A stretch of DNA of 64,000 nt from Kineothrix sp. MB12-C1 (GTDB lineage: Bacteria > Bacillota > Clostridia > Lachnospirales > Lachnospiraceae). Location: positions 744,001-808,000 of the forward strand of contig NZ_CP132957.1 in NCBI RefSeq assembly GCF_030863805.1, written 5' to 3'. Positions 52,273 to 60,812 of the stretch are shown here, one piece after another; within the stretch, counting starts at the first letter, position 1, and each line of letters begins with the position of its first letter. The notes under the pieces are model-generated. The model searched no databases. It was not told the origin of the DNA and saw nothing but the letters and a program-made list of their open reading frames with translations. A program made the translations under genes and the position numbers.

Positions 52273-53001
52273 CTATTTTATCCATCTCCGCAGCTTAATA
52301 CATTCTTCGTAAAAGCCTAGCTGTTCCTTCGCATTTTCTGTAAAATAATAGGGATTCTCCACTCGGAAAGTAGTTCCGTCTTCTCTTAAAATAAGAATGT
52401 ATTGTCCAAGCATCATAGCTTCTTCCACATCATGTGTCACGAAAAATAGAGTGGCTTCTTGCTTTCGCTGCTCTTGTATAATGAGTTCCTGCAAAGTTTC
52501 CTTCGTAACTGCATCCAGAGCAGAGGTGGGTTCATCCATTAAAATAATATCGGGTTCGCCGATTAAAGTCCGGGCTAAAGCTACCCTTTGCCGTTCTCCC
52601 CCGCTTAATTCGTAAGGATATTTATTCCCGCACGCTTCAAGCCCTACCCTGCGCAGAAGCTCTTCCGATATTTCTTTCACTCCTTGCTTTTTGCCCCGCA
52701 GCAAAAGAGGCATGGCAACCGCTTCGCTTACCGTCTGCCAGGGAAACAGTCCCAATTCTTGAAATAAAAATGCTGTCTCTTCCCTCGGTTCCGCTACCTC
52801 TTTACCGCGAATACACACCCTTCCCTGCTCCGGTTTCAAGAAACCTGCAAGCAGATTCAGCATGGTAGTCTTTCCCGAACCGGACTTTCCGATAAGCGCA
52901 TAGGAAGCCCCTTGCTCCAATGTGAGGCAAATATCGCTTAACACTTTTTGCGGTCCGAACGAAAAGGAAACATGATCCATTATAATAAACTCTTCCTTCA
53001 A
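52273..53001 (-). CDS. ABC ATPase, SsuB/TauB type
   Basis: A 242-residue ATPase: Walker A GKSGSGKTTMLNLL, Q-loop LFQELGLFPWQT, signature LSGGERQRVALA, Walker B IILMDEPTSALD, switch VTHDVEEAM. It energises the taurine/nitrate-type importer. The start is TTG at 53001 with GGAGGA 6 nt upstream. A GIY-YIG gene ends 19 bp upstream on the same strand. Confidence 0.92.
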   Translation of the reverse strand: MKEEFIIMDHVSFSFGPQKVLSDICLTLEQGASYALIGKSGSGKTTMLNLLAGFLKPEQGRVCIRGKEVAEPREETAFLFQELGLFPWQTVSEAVAMPLLLRGKKQGVKEISEELLRRVGLEACGNKYPYELSGGERQRVALARTLIGEPDIILMDEPTSALDAVTKETLQELIIQEQRKQEATLFFVTHDVEEAMMLGQYILILREDGTTFRVENPYYFTENAKEQLGFYEECIKLRRWIK

Positions 53002-53020
53002 CTCAATTCCTCCGCGCTAT

Positions 53021-53365
53021 TTATCTCCAGATTTTCTTCGCCTGCGGGTCCGCTTGCAGGCATTCCTCCCGCAATTCTTCCAATTCACTCGTATGATCAT
53101 CGGCAGGATTGTCATACTTTAATATCTTAAGAACTGACAATTCAAACCCATCTATCCCGTATCTACTCCATAATTCCTGAAGCCGTCTGTTAGGGTGATT
53201 TTTACCTTCCAGCTTAAAGCTCGTGCTGTTAAAATCGGCTTTCGTATCCTTTGATGTTCCCAGAAAGCTTTCTCCCGTCTCCTTGCACTTATAGGAAATC
53301 ACGCCTTTTTCCGGGTGTCTATTTTTATATTCTTCCATTAATTCTTTCTTCGTTTTTACATTCAT
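53021..53365 (-). CDS. GIY-YIG-like small protein
   Basis: A 114-residue protein with GVISYKCKETGESFLGTSKD followed by HPNRRLQELWSRYGIDGFEL, the pattern of short GIY-YIG nuclease relatives common in Clostridia. The GIY and YIG motifs are weak (GVIS, FLG), so it may not be an active nuclease. It lies directly upstream of the ABC ATPase gene and may be cotranscribed with it. Confidence 0.7.
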   Translation of the reverse strand: MNVKTKKELMEEYKNRHPEKGVISYKCKETGESFLGTSKDTKADFNSTSFKLEGKNHPNRRLQELWSRYGIDGFELSVLKILKYDNPADDHTSELEELREECLQADPQAKKIWR

Positions 53366-53633
53366 ATTTCAATCCTTGCTCCCTTTAAAAATCTTGAAAG
53401 AAAGAAATTCTTTCGAACTTCTATCTTCTATTTCATCGCAATACCAAGTATAGGACATAGCCATCCAAAAATCAATCTACGCTCCGTAGACCGGATAACA
53501 TATCTGTTCATGAATGAAAAAACATGTTAAAATAGGAAACAATACAAAAATAATTTTTCTGTAACAGAACTTTTTGTAATATAATTTGCTAATTCTGAAA
53601 TATATCATTATGAGAAAGGTATGGTTATTAAAT

Positions 53634-54578
53634 ATGAAACGAAATAATAAAAAATCGAATAAAATAGCATTGATTCTTTTGGGACTTTTTCTCGCCGGAT
53701 GCGGCAATATTGCTGTTCCGGAACCGCAGGATGCAGATACCCCTATAGTCGAAAGCGATACATCAGTTCCCGAATCGCAAGATGAAAGTACGGCGGAAGA
53801 AACAACAAATAATACGAATTCAGCTCCTGAAACCGATGTTCAGGAGAAGCAAGATTCAGAGACCGCTGCCGATATTGCACCATCCGATAGCAGCAATACG
53901 ATCATTTATCTGGAGAATCCTTCGTGGGAGCATTTCCAGGCAAAAGAGGCATCTACAGCCGCCTCTCCGCTAACACTCACACTCCTTACCGAGACACCAA
54001 ATCAAATCACGGATACGGAACAATGGTTTTCCAGAAATGATTTAAGTCTGGAATCAGGGAACGATGGAAAATATCTTTGCAATGTATTCTTCGATTATAG
54101 CAGCTATCCGGGAACGATTCAGGTTACGGATACGGAAAGCGGTGAAGTTTTCACCTTTGATTTTGAAAATTACCAGTATAAGAATCCGCTTTCAGAAGAT
54201 ACACCCTACATGGAGCAACAACTACGCTATGCGCAAATCAAAGATGATGTTCTCTACTTTTCCATCAGTCATCTCACTTACTCCTCTTCTCTGCCTCAGC
54301 ATGCCTATGTGGGAGCCATCGACTTAAAAGAGAAAACACTTTTGTGGAAAAGCAATCCTCTCGTAAGCAATGCCAGAAACTTTGCGATTATCGGCGATGT
54401 TCTGCTGTGCGGTTATGGCTTTACCGCAGAACCTGATTATATCTATCAGCTAGACCTCGCTTCCGGACAGACCATCGGACAGACTCCTGTGAAATCAATG
54501 GCTGACTATCTGATTCTAAAGGATGATACTTTATATGTAAGAACCTACGATACAGATTATACCTTTCAGGTGCAATGA
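53634..54578 (+). CDS. Lipoprotein with beta-propeller-like C-terminus
   Basis: A 314-residue surface lipoprotein. After a basic start and hydrophobic stretch the lipobox LAGCGN follows (cysteine near residue 21). A long acidic Ser/Thr/Glu-rich linker comes next (about residues 25-90). The rest has repeated beta stretches (YVGAIDLKEKTLLWKSN, IYQLDLASGQTIGQTP) like PQQ-type propeller blades. I do not recognise a specific family. The frame is open back to 53586, and the start is uncertain (53610 or 53634). Confidence 0.75.
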   Translation: MKRNNKKSNKIALILLGLFLAGCGNIAVPEPQDADTPIVESDTSVPESQDESTAEETTNNTNSAPETDVQEKQDSETAADIAPSDSSNTIIYLENPSWEHFQAKEASTAASPLTLTLLTETPNQITDTEQWFSRNDLSLESGNDGKYLCNVFFDYSSYPGTIQVTDTESGEVFTFDFENYQYKNPLSEDTPYMEQQLRYAQIKDDVLYFSISHLTYSSSLPQHAYVGAIDLKEKTLLWKSNPLVSNARNFAIIGDVLLCGYGFTAEPDYIYQLDLASGQTIGQTPVKSMADYLILKDDTLYVRTYDTDYTFQVQ

Positions 54579-54599
54579 AAGAGGCTCATGGCCTCTTTC
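54577..54599 (+). terminator. Terminator after the lipoprotein gene
   Basis: The stem GAAAGAGGC/GCCTCTTTC is followed by TCTTCTTT. It overlaps the stop codon. Confidence 0.75.
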
Positions 54600-54626
54600 T
54601 CTTCTTTGCTGCTGTTTTAAGCATTA

Positions 54627-54977
54627 TTAACTTATAACTTTTCCGGTTCGCGGCTTTGTCAACTCATAGCTTTCTTCAATCATCCTTGCTATGTCTTTCT
54701 TCGGCACTGTTCCATTCAATATAATGGAGCTCCAATGCTCCTTATTCATATGGTAGCCGGGTATCACGGCTTCAAATGTCCCACGCCAGAAGTCGCGCCA
54801 CTCCGGGTCACATTTCACATTCACCCATATATGTCCATCCCTCTCATAAATCCACGCAAATATCTTCTTATTATCTCTATGTCGCATAACCGTCCAATTA
54901 TCATCATGAAAAGGATAGTCTTCATACACGTTTTTCAATTTACTGCAAAGGTCGATCACTTCTTTTCGTTGCCTCAT
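54627..54977 (-). CDS. MmcQ/YjbR family protein
   Basis: A 116-residue protein of the MmcQ/YjbR family (DYPFHDDNWTVMRHRDNKKI, then NVKCDPEWRDFWRG and PGYHMNKEHWSSIIL). The fold resembles a cyclophilin-like or DNA-binding-like domain, and the function is unknown. GGGAG precedes the ATG at 54977. No close operon partner. Confidence 0.85.
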   Translation of the reverse strand: MRQRKEVIDLCSKLKNVYEDYPFHDDNWTVMRHRDNKKIFAWIYERDGHIWVNVKCDPEWRDFWRGTFEAVIPGYHMNKEHWSSIILNGTVPKKDIARMIEESYELTKPRTGKVIS

Positions 54978-55028
54978 TTTCTCCCAACCTGTCTGCACTT
55001 CCTTATATAGTTCTAATAAGTTTCGGCC

Positions 55029-55499
55029 CTATTTCTGCTCGCAGTTAGCAGCATCAATAGCAATCACGAGCATCATACCCATTACTTCATCAGCCGGGTC
55101 ATCAAAATCAATGACATAGGTATCTCCCCAATGAAATAGCTCCTTGGAGATATGAATGACTGGGCGTCCCCCTGCATAAACATCATAATTCCATCCGAGA
55201 AAATCTCCTTCTACCCGCCATCCATTGAAATCAATTTCGTATTTCGGACGGAGCAAAGCCAGTTGCTTCTGTATTCTTCCCCTTGTCATACCTCCGATTT
55301 CTATTTCAAAAGCAGGAAGGAAGGTCAATAGCTTTTGTTTGATCATACCGATTTCATTGCGGTTACTGTCATAAACATGTAACTGATGTCCAAAAGCAAA
55401 CATCTCCGCTTTCACAAAATACTTCGCATTACCGTCCTCATCATATATATCGTAGGAATCTGTCCACGAAAAAACTCTCTGTTTAATTAAAAGTTTCAT
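55029..55499 (-). CDS. LURP-one-related (YxjI-type) protein
   Basis: A 156-residue protein with a tubby-like/LOR fold pattern (KQRVFSWTDSYDIYDEDGNA, FGHQLHVYDSNRNEIGMIKQ). Bacterial members have no settled function. The ATG at 55499 shares one base with the stop of the upstream Spx-like gene (TAATG), so the two are cotranslated. Confidence 0.8.
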   Translation of the reverse strand: MKLLIKQRVFSWTDSYDIYDEDGNAKYFVKAEMFAFGHQLHVYDSNRNEIGMIKQKLLTFLPAFEIEIGGMTRGRIQKQLALLRPKYEIDFNGWRVEGDFLGWNYDVYAGGRPVIHISKELFHWGDTYVIDFDDPADEVMGMMLVIAIDAANCEQK

Positions 55500-55840
55500 T
55501 ACTCCCATCCCTTCCATATTTCGGGTCGATATCCAACAGTAGCCTTTTTCCCATTTCTTACAATTGGTGTTAAAAGTACCTGCTGATTTTCAAGCAGCTT
55601 TTCTTCTTTATCTTCATCCGCAATATATTGGATAAGAGCTAATGTGTCCTTATCCTTGCAGTTATTATCTATCATAACAGCAATGCCGCCAACAGCCTGC
55701 TTCACACTGGTGAACTCACCCTTACTCATCTCTTTCTCTTTCAAATTGACAAATTGGAACTTCACACCGCGTTCCTTGAAATACCTCTGTGCCTTTTTTG
55801 TGTCAAAACATTTCGTCGTTCCAAAAATCTGTATATTCAT
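55499..55840 (-). CDS. ArsC/Spx-family thioredoxin-fold protein
   Basis: A 113-residue protein starting NIQIFGTTKCFDTKKAQRYF, with a single cysteine at the ArsC position (CFDT rather than CxxC) and VLLTPIVRNGKKATVGYRP at the end. These features place it in the ArsC/Spx/YffB family. It could be a regulator or a reductase; the missing second cysteine makes a redox-switch Spx less likely. It is translated with the LOR protein. Confidence 0.82.
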   Translation of the reverse strand: MNIQIFGTTKCFDTKKAQRYFKERGVKFQFVNLKEKEMSKGEFTSVKQAVGGIAVMIDNNCKDKDTLALIQYIADEDKEEKLLENQQVLLTPIVRNGKKATVGYRPEIWKGWE

Positions 55841-56014
55841 AATCTACCCCGCCTAACTTATCACTTATCCAATGTTTTCAAGCAATACCTTAACGTCGAA
55901 TATACGACAAATTCAACGCAATCGATAAATCCAGTTCACGTATTATCCCATAAATGTAATTTATATTATAACATGTTTCATACAAAAACGCTATCTGTAT
56001 GAATGTCAACAAAC

Positions 56015-56065
56015 TGAAAAAACTGCCGCTTCACGATCTTTCAATCGTTAACGCGACAGCCTTTT
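56015..56065 (-). terminator. Terminator after the first GH127 gene
   Basis: On the minus strand CTGTCGCGTTAACGAT pairs imperfectly with ATCGTGAAGCGGCAG, followed by TTTTTT. It lies 25-75 bp after the stop at 56090. Confidence 0.75.
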
Positions 56066-56089
56066 TGTTATAGACTTTCATATGATTTT

Positions 56090-58009
56090 CTATTCTACCA
56101 TCCACACTCTCATGTCGCCTTCTTCTCTGTTCCCCCACGCAAAGTATGGTATTGCAGTCATACGCACATTTTCTCGTTCTGCCTGCTCTTCGGAATATAA
56201 GTCTTCCTGTTCCTTCAAGCGGTAGCCTTCGATTTCCAGGAGCATCATTCCTTCCAGTTCTCCGCTATCACACAGGTATTCTCTCATGTTCGCATCGCTT
56301 GGAATCCGGTATGTCTGCAGCAGCTCTTTCTGATCCGCCTGCTCAAAGCAATACACGACCGGTCCGCGCATGAAAGCTACACATCCGGCATTTGCCCGCA
56401 CTTTAGGATTCGCATAGACTCTTCTTGTCTTCATGTCGAACTGAATATGAATCTTGTCTCCTTCTGCCCACTCACGCTGTAAATACAAATATCCCTTTAT
56501 CATTTTGCCTTCTATATCTACCGTAGTCCCATTCAATGTCACTATTAAGTTCTGCGCATGCTTGGGAATATGAATTGCAATCGTAAATTTATCTTTTGTC
56601 TTAGGTGAAACTGTGTAGCATACATCGCCTTTCCAAGGATACCTGCTTTCCACTTGAATATCCGCTTTATTAAGGCTTACATTCTGTCCAAGATAAATAT
56701 GAGAATAAATCGCATCCTCTTTTTCAGACCAAGCATAAGTTCCAAGAGAAGTGACGAGACGAACCACATTAGGAGGGCAGCACGCACATGCATACCATCT
56801 GGGACGACGCGGAAGCACATGCTTATATCCGAACTGTTCTCCGGATACTCCTTTTACCACTTCCAGGGGATTTACATAGAAAAATCCTTTTCCATCCAAC
56901 TGTAAGCCGCTTAGGATTCCATTATACAATTCTCGTTCCATAATATCCGAATATTGTCCGTCCGCTTCTATATCCAGCATTCGTTTAGCGAACATAACCA
57001 TTGCGATAGAAGCACAAGTCTCAGCGTATATCGAATCATTGGGCAGATCATAATCCAGTGTAAACGCTTCTCCCTCAGAGGTAGAACCGATGCCTCCGGT
57101 TATGTACATTCTCTTATTCACAATATTGTCCCAAAGCCGTCTGCATGCCTCATACAGCGATTCATCCTGCATTTCCATGGCGAGGTCTGCCATAGCCATA
57201 TACATATAAACAGCCCTAACACTATGTCCAACCGCCTCATTTTGCTCTCTTACCGGCGCATGACACTGGGAATATTCTCTGTCCTCAGGGTCCATATCGA
57301 AGTGTATCCAGCCTCTTTTCTCCCTTTCCTCCCGGAAATAATCAGGGTTCTGACCTCTTTCTTCTATGAAATAGGATGCCAGATTTCTATATTTTTCGAT
57401 GCCGGTAGCGTTATAAAGGCGCAGCAAACCAACTTCTATTTCCTGATGTCCCGGAATTCCATGTTCTTTATCTTGCCCAAAACGTGCATCGATATGATCT
57501 GCCAAGCGCTTCACAACCTCTAAAAGGCGTGTTTTCCCTGTTTCATTATAATAAGCCACAGCTGCTTCCATCAAATGACCGGCGCAATACAACTCATGGC
57601 ATTCCTGCAGATTCTGCCATTTATGGTCCGGCTCCTTCAATAGGAAATAGGTATCCAGATATCCATCTTCTTCCTGTGCTTGTGCGATAATATCGATCAC
57701 TTCATCCGCACGTCTTTCCAGCTCTTTATTCTCGGTTACGGACAACGAATAGGCAACACCTTCCAGCCACTTGGCCACATCGCTATCCTGAAAAACCATT
57801 CCATAGAACTCACCTTCCTCAAACCCTGCCGCAATTCTATAATTTGCTATGGCATGGCTTTTCTCAATCCCTGGGATTTCATCGTTCAGAACCTTTTCCT
57901 GATAAGGTATCGCTTCTTCTATAATCAGGTTCTGTATTTTTGACCAGAAATCATCCTTTATTTTTATGTCTCTTACTTTCATCTGGTATGCTTTTTCAAA
58001 TGCTTTCAT
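56090..58009 (-). CDS. GH127 beta-L-arabinofuranosidase family protein
   Basis: A 639-residue (alpha/alpha)6-barrel enzyme of the DUF1680/GH127 family. Key residues are the acid/base-region glutamate in [12 protein letters not shown] near residue 330 and the zinc and nucleophile cysteines in CACCPPNVVR near 410. ITGGIGSTSEGEAF and [10 protein letters not shown] are also typical. Characterised members remove L-arabinofuranose from plant glycoproteins. No signal peptide, so it acts on imported oligosaccharides. GGAGG lies 6 nt before the ATG. The divergent AraC regulator at 58335 likely controls it. Confidence 0.9.
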   Translation of the reverse strand: MKAFEKAYQMKVRDIKIKDDFWSKIQNLIIEEAIPYQEKVLNDEIPGIEKSHAIANYRIAAGFEEGEFYGMVFQDSDVAKWLEGVAYSLSVTENKELERRADEVIDIIAQAQEEDGYLDTYFLLKEPDHKWQNLQECHELYCAGHLMEAAVAYYNETGKTRLLEVVKRLADHIDARFGQDKEHGIPGHQEIEVGLLRLYNATGIEKYRNLASYFIEERGQNPDYFREEREKRGWIHFDMDPEDREYSQCHAPVREQNEAVGHSVRAVYMYMAMADLAMEMQDESLYEACRRLWDNIVNKRMYITGGIGSTSEGEAFTLDYDLPNDSIYAETCASIAMVMFAKRMLDIEADGQYSDIMERELYNGILSGLQLDGKGFFYVNPLEVVKGVSGEQFGYKHVLPRRPRWYACACCPPNVVRLVTSLGTYAWSEKEDAIYSHIYLGQNVSLNKADIQVESRYPWKGDVCYTVSPKTKDKFTIAIHIPKHAQNLIVTLNGTTVDIEGKMIKGYLYLQREWAEGDKIHIQFDMKTRRVYANPKVRANAGCVAFMRGPVVYCFEQADQKELLQTYRIPSDANMREYLCDSGELEGMMLLEIEGYRLKEQEDLYSEEQAERENVRMTAIPYFAWGNREEGDMRVWMVE

Positions 58010-58334
58010 ATCCGTCCTCCTTGTGTCTTTTCACCTTTATTGGAACTATTTAAAGAAATTGACGTCAGATTTCTCTCTTTATAATTGCATTATAGGTCTA
58101 TTTCCTCACTCAGTAAACTATATAAACCTTCGAATAAGTGTCATTTTCTTATATGTTATACTTAATCGGTTGTATAACTTTTTGATTATTGATAGTATTT
58201 AAATATGCTATTTATGTCTAATATTATTTATTTCTTTATATAAACATATATAATTATACTATTAAATTATCATATATTTAATTGTTATAATATATATTAT
58301 AATACTTTTTTAGGAAGGAGTTCACATAAGAAAA
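58010..58334. other. Divergent intergenic region GH127 / AraC
   Basis: This 325-bp, very AT-rich gap has a likely minus-strand promoter (TTTACT at 58112-58117 and TATAAT at 58089-58094, 17 bp apart) for the GH127 gene. A small inverted pair ATAAG/CTTAT near 58135-58153 could be an operator. AAGGAG at about 58315 precedes the AraC gene with a long 14-nt spacing. No short gene seen. Confidence 0.55.
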
Positions 58335-59222
58335 ATGCAATATTTAGAGTTTAAAATAGACAGTCCTTTATACTATGATATGACCGGTAAATTCGAAGCG
58401 CCTTCGAAGAACTGGATGCACTCGGATGAATATCCTTTGAAGAACTATGAATTAATTATCCCGACGAAGGATACTTTGTATCTTAACTTTGCCAAAAGAA
58501 ATCACACAATCTCGGTAGGTTCCTATCTTATATTACCACCCTGGCCCGCACCTATGAACCGGAGGATTGGATTTCGGCCATCCGCATGCTCATTCTATTG
58601 GCTTCATTTTGAAAATGATCATGAGATTCTGCAGAAAGAAATCCCTGATTCTATGTTGGATGATTATAAGAATTCACTCGCCAAAAATACATTATCCATT
58701 CCCAATGAGGGACAGCTTATCAATGTGGATAAAATCGTAATTCTTATGAAACAACTTCAAGACGCGGTAAAAGAACAGTATCCTCCAAGCATCCTAAATT
58801 ACTTCACCACAACTATTTTGTGCGAACTTCACTTTCAGATGAACCCCGTAAGGGAAAACAGCGTGTCCCAGAAAAAGAGCCAGAAACAAATTTACTACGA
58901 TATTATTGATTTTGTGAAACAGAATATCAATCAACCTCTTAAAGTTTCCGATATCGCTTTTCATTTTAACTACAATGAATCGTATCTTTCCCACTTTTTC
59001 ACATCTGTTGCAGACATTCCTCTCAAACAGTTAATTCTGAATTTGAAGGTGGATGCTGCCAACATCTTACTTGTAGATACGAATAAAACAATTAATGAAA
59101 TCGCCGCAGAACTGGCATTTTCCAGTGCACAGCATTTCGTAAAGGTTTATAAACGGAAAACCGGTCTGACACCGACAGCTTACAGGAATGCCTTTTCTCA
59201 AAGGTTACTGTATCACAAGTAG
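58335..59222 (+). CDS. AraC-family regulator of the GH127 region
   Basis: A 295-residue AraC regulator with an N-terminal sensor domain and a C-terminal HTH pair (LKVSDIAFHFNYNESYLSHF; TINEIAAELAFSSAQHFVKV). It lies divergent to the first GH127 gene and probably responds to arabinose-containing sugars. The end converges with the flavodoxin gene. Confidence 0.88.
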   Translation: MQYLEFKIDSPLYYDMTGKFEAPSKNWMHSDEYPLKNYELIIPTKDTLYLNFAKRNHTISVGSYLILPPWPAPMNRRIGFRPSACSFYWLHFENDHEILQKEIPDSMLDDYKNSLAKNTLSIPNEGQLINVDKIVILMKQLQDAVKEQYPPSILNYFTTTILCELHFQMNPVRENSVSQKKSQKQIYYDIIDFVKQNINQPLKVSDIAFHFNYNESYLSHFFTSVADIPLKQLILNLKVDAANILLVDTNKTINEIAAELAFSSAQHFVKVYKRKTGLTPTAYRNAFSQRLLYHK

Positions 59223-59320
59223 TATTCGGCATTGTCCCATAACATAAAACGCTCCGCAAATATCGATATCGTTGTGATATTTGTAGAGAGTTTATGTTTA
59301 ATTATATCCTCTTTATTTGA

Positions 59321-59824
59321 TTATTTTATCGCCATCACATATTCCACTAATGGTTCAATGTTTTTTATATTCGAGTTATCAAAAGAAGTCCCTAAGTTTC
59401 TTTCCATAAATAGATCTGTTTCCGTCTTATTCCCTTTCTTTGCTATTGACTTTCTCATAGCCTTTAGCATCATTTTTATAGGAAAGCTGAGCTTTTCAAA
59501 ACGAAAGCCGCCTTCCATGTAGAAAAACGGGATAGACTCTAATTTATTTATTTCCCTAATCTGTTCTACGACTGCTTCCGTCTTCGGCATCGAACCCACT
59601 CCATATACGACGAAATTATGCGGCTTCCTTTCTCTTATTTTATCTAATCCCACAATGCTGTTACCCATAATCCAGCCGCCGTATATGACTGTTTTCCCTT
59701 CAGTAATCGTGCTTTTCTCTGCCGTTTTGATATCGATGACCGGACAATTCAACTTATCCGCAATCCATTGTGCGTATGTTTTTGTGAATCCTGTGGAACT
59801 CTTATATACTACTACCTTTTCCAT
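59321..59824 (-). CDS. Flavodoxin-domain protein
   Basis: A 167-residue protein with a flavodoxin-like FMN-binding start (VVVYKSSTGFTKTYAQWIAD) and VIYGGWIMGNSIVG. It belongs to the flavodoxin-domain group (as HemG/EtfB-like oxidoreductases) and probably transfers electrons. It follows the MarR gene after a 67-bp gap, which suggests MarR-controlled expression. Confidence 0.85.
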   Translation of the reverse strand: MEKVVVYKSSTGFTKTYAQWIADKLNCPVIDIKTAEKSTITEGKTVIYGGWIMGNSIVGLDKIRERKPHNFVVYGVGSMPKTEAVVEQIREINKLESIPFFYMEGGFRFEKLSFPIKMMLKAMRKSIAKKGNKTETDLFMERNLGTSFDNSNIKNIEPLVEYVMAIK

Positions 59825-59852
59825 TTTCCATCTCCTTATATGCTCTTTAGGT

Positions 59853-59888
59853 AATTACAAAACTCATGAAGTTTGAAACAAAAAGAAT
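59853..59888. repeat. Remnant of the 265-bp palindromic element
   Basis: ATTACAAAACTCATGAAGTT and the following TTGAAACAAAAAGAAT resemble the left part of 45752-46013 with an internal deletion. It lies between the MarR and flavodoxin genes. Confidence 0.5.
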
Positions 59889-59891
59889 CTA

Positions 59892-60335
59892 CTATTCGAT
59901 AACACCTCCTAGATTCCGGTCCATTCTCTTAAGTGTTTCTAATGTGGTTACTAAATCTTCCTGCGAGATATTTTTATACAGCATCTTCATAAATTCCACT
60001 GTTATATCTTCTTTTTCCTCTGCCATCTCTTCAAACTTACCGGTAGACTTTAAAAGCACTTTTCTTTTATCCGCACTATCTTTTTCTATCGTTATGTATC
60101 CTTCTTTTTGCAAATGCTCTGCCATTCTTTTCACATTCTGATAAGAGCAACCGATTAGCTCTCCCATCTCCTTTAACGTAGGAGGATTCTTAAACATTCC
60201 AAGCGCTATCATTAGAAAATGCTGCTTCATCGTAATACCCGTAAATTCTTTGTCCCCCATTGCCTGAATTCTATTGCTTAACGAAAAAAGCATCCCGTAT
60301 ATTCCATACTCTTCTCTTATATTCGATATATTCAA
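59892..60335 (-). CDS. MarR-family regulator
   Basis: A 147-residue winged-helix regulator (MKQHFLMIALGMFKNPPTLK, then MGELIGCSYQNVKRMAEHLQ and ITIEKDSADKRKVLLKSTGK). I set the start at a TTG at 60335 with GGGAGGA 5 nt upstream; the in-frame ATG at 60404 has no site. It probably represses the flavodoxin gene or an oxidative or drug response. Confidence 0.82.
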   Translation of the reverse strand: MNISNIREEYGIYGMLFSLSNRIQAMGDKEFTGITMKQHFLMIALGMFKNPPTLKEMGELIGCSYQNVKRMAEHLQKEGYITIEKDSADKRKVLLKSTGKFEEMAEEKEDITVEFMKMLYKNISQEDLVTTLETLKRMDRNLGGVIE

Positions 60336-60488
60336 AATTATCCTCCCATCCCATATATAACATATTATGTATTCTAGTATATAATATGTTATGTTTATTG
60401 TCAATTATAACACTCCTATCCTTCACCACAACAAGACTTTTCCCATGATAGAACAAAAGTGTACTCCGTCCGAAGGGCTTTTATATAT
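60336..60488. other. Gap upstream of MarR, first part
   Basis: This is the first half of the 477-bp gap between MarR and the chemotaxis receptor. It is AT-rich with a weak TATAAT-like motif; I see no gene in it. The rest is filled by the 279-bp palindrome and the terminator. Confidence 0.4.
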
Positions 60489-60767
60489 TAGGATCCGGGT
60501 GTTAAAAGCCTCTTGCATAATTAGGATTCGTCCATTTGCACCTTTATTCTTTCTGTCTAAAGTGATACCTCATATTGTTTGATAAGCAACTGTATAAAGC
60601 CGTTGGTACTTAGACCCACGTATTTTGTGGTCTTAGGTACCACTACGTGCTTTATCCAAGCGAGAGCGTGTCGCGGTCAAATTATATGAGGGATCACTTT
60701 TTATTGATATAAATTGTGCAAATGGACGAGATACATTTATAAGAAAGCTTTTGACTCCCGAATCCTA
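60489..60767. repeat. 279-bp full-length palindrome (MITE-like)
   Basis: The ends TAGGATCCGGGTGTTAAAAG and its inverted copy (60747-60767) differ by about three bases. Inside, CGTCCATTTGCAC (60529-60541) and GTGCAAATGGACG (60716-60728) are perfect inverted repeats, as are the AAAGTGATACC and GGGATCACTTT arms with one mismatch. The centre has GGTACTTAG/CTTAGGTACC. No ORF. Unrelated to the other repeat families. Confidence 0.82.
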
Positions 60768-60779
60768 TTACATACAAAT

Positions 60780-60807
60780 ACAGCATTGACATAGTAGCCA
60801 ATGCTGT
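60780..60807 (-). terminator. Terminator after the chemotaxis receptor
   Basis: The stem ACAGCATTG/CAATGCTGT (60780-60788 with 60799-60807) lies just after the stop at 60813. On the minus strand ATTTG follows rather than a strong T run. Confidence 0.65.
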
Positions 60808-60812
60808 TCTCT

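Noticed and set aside
56954-57523. 189-codon ORF on the plus strand
   Set aside because: Antisense to the GH127 gene, whose conserved motifs fill the other strand. No start signal.
60489-60767. Insertion sequence with a transposase
   Set aside because: The palindrome has no ORF longer than a few dozen codons with any transposase motif, so it is listed as a MITE-like repeat only.
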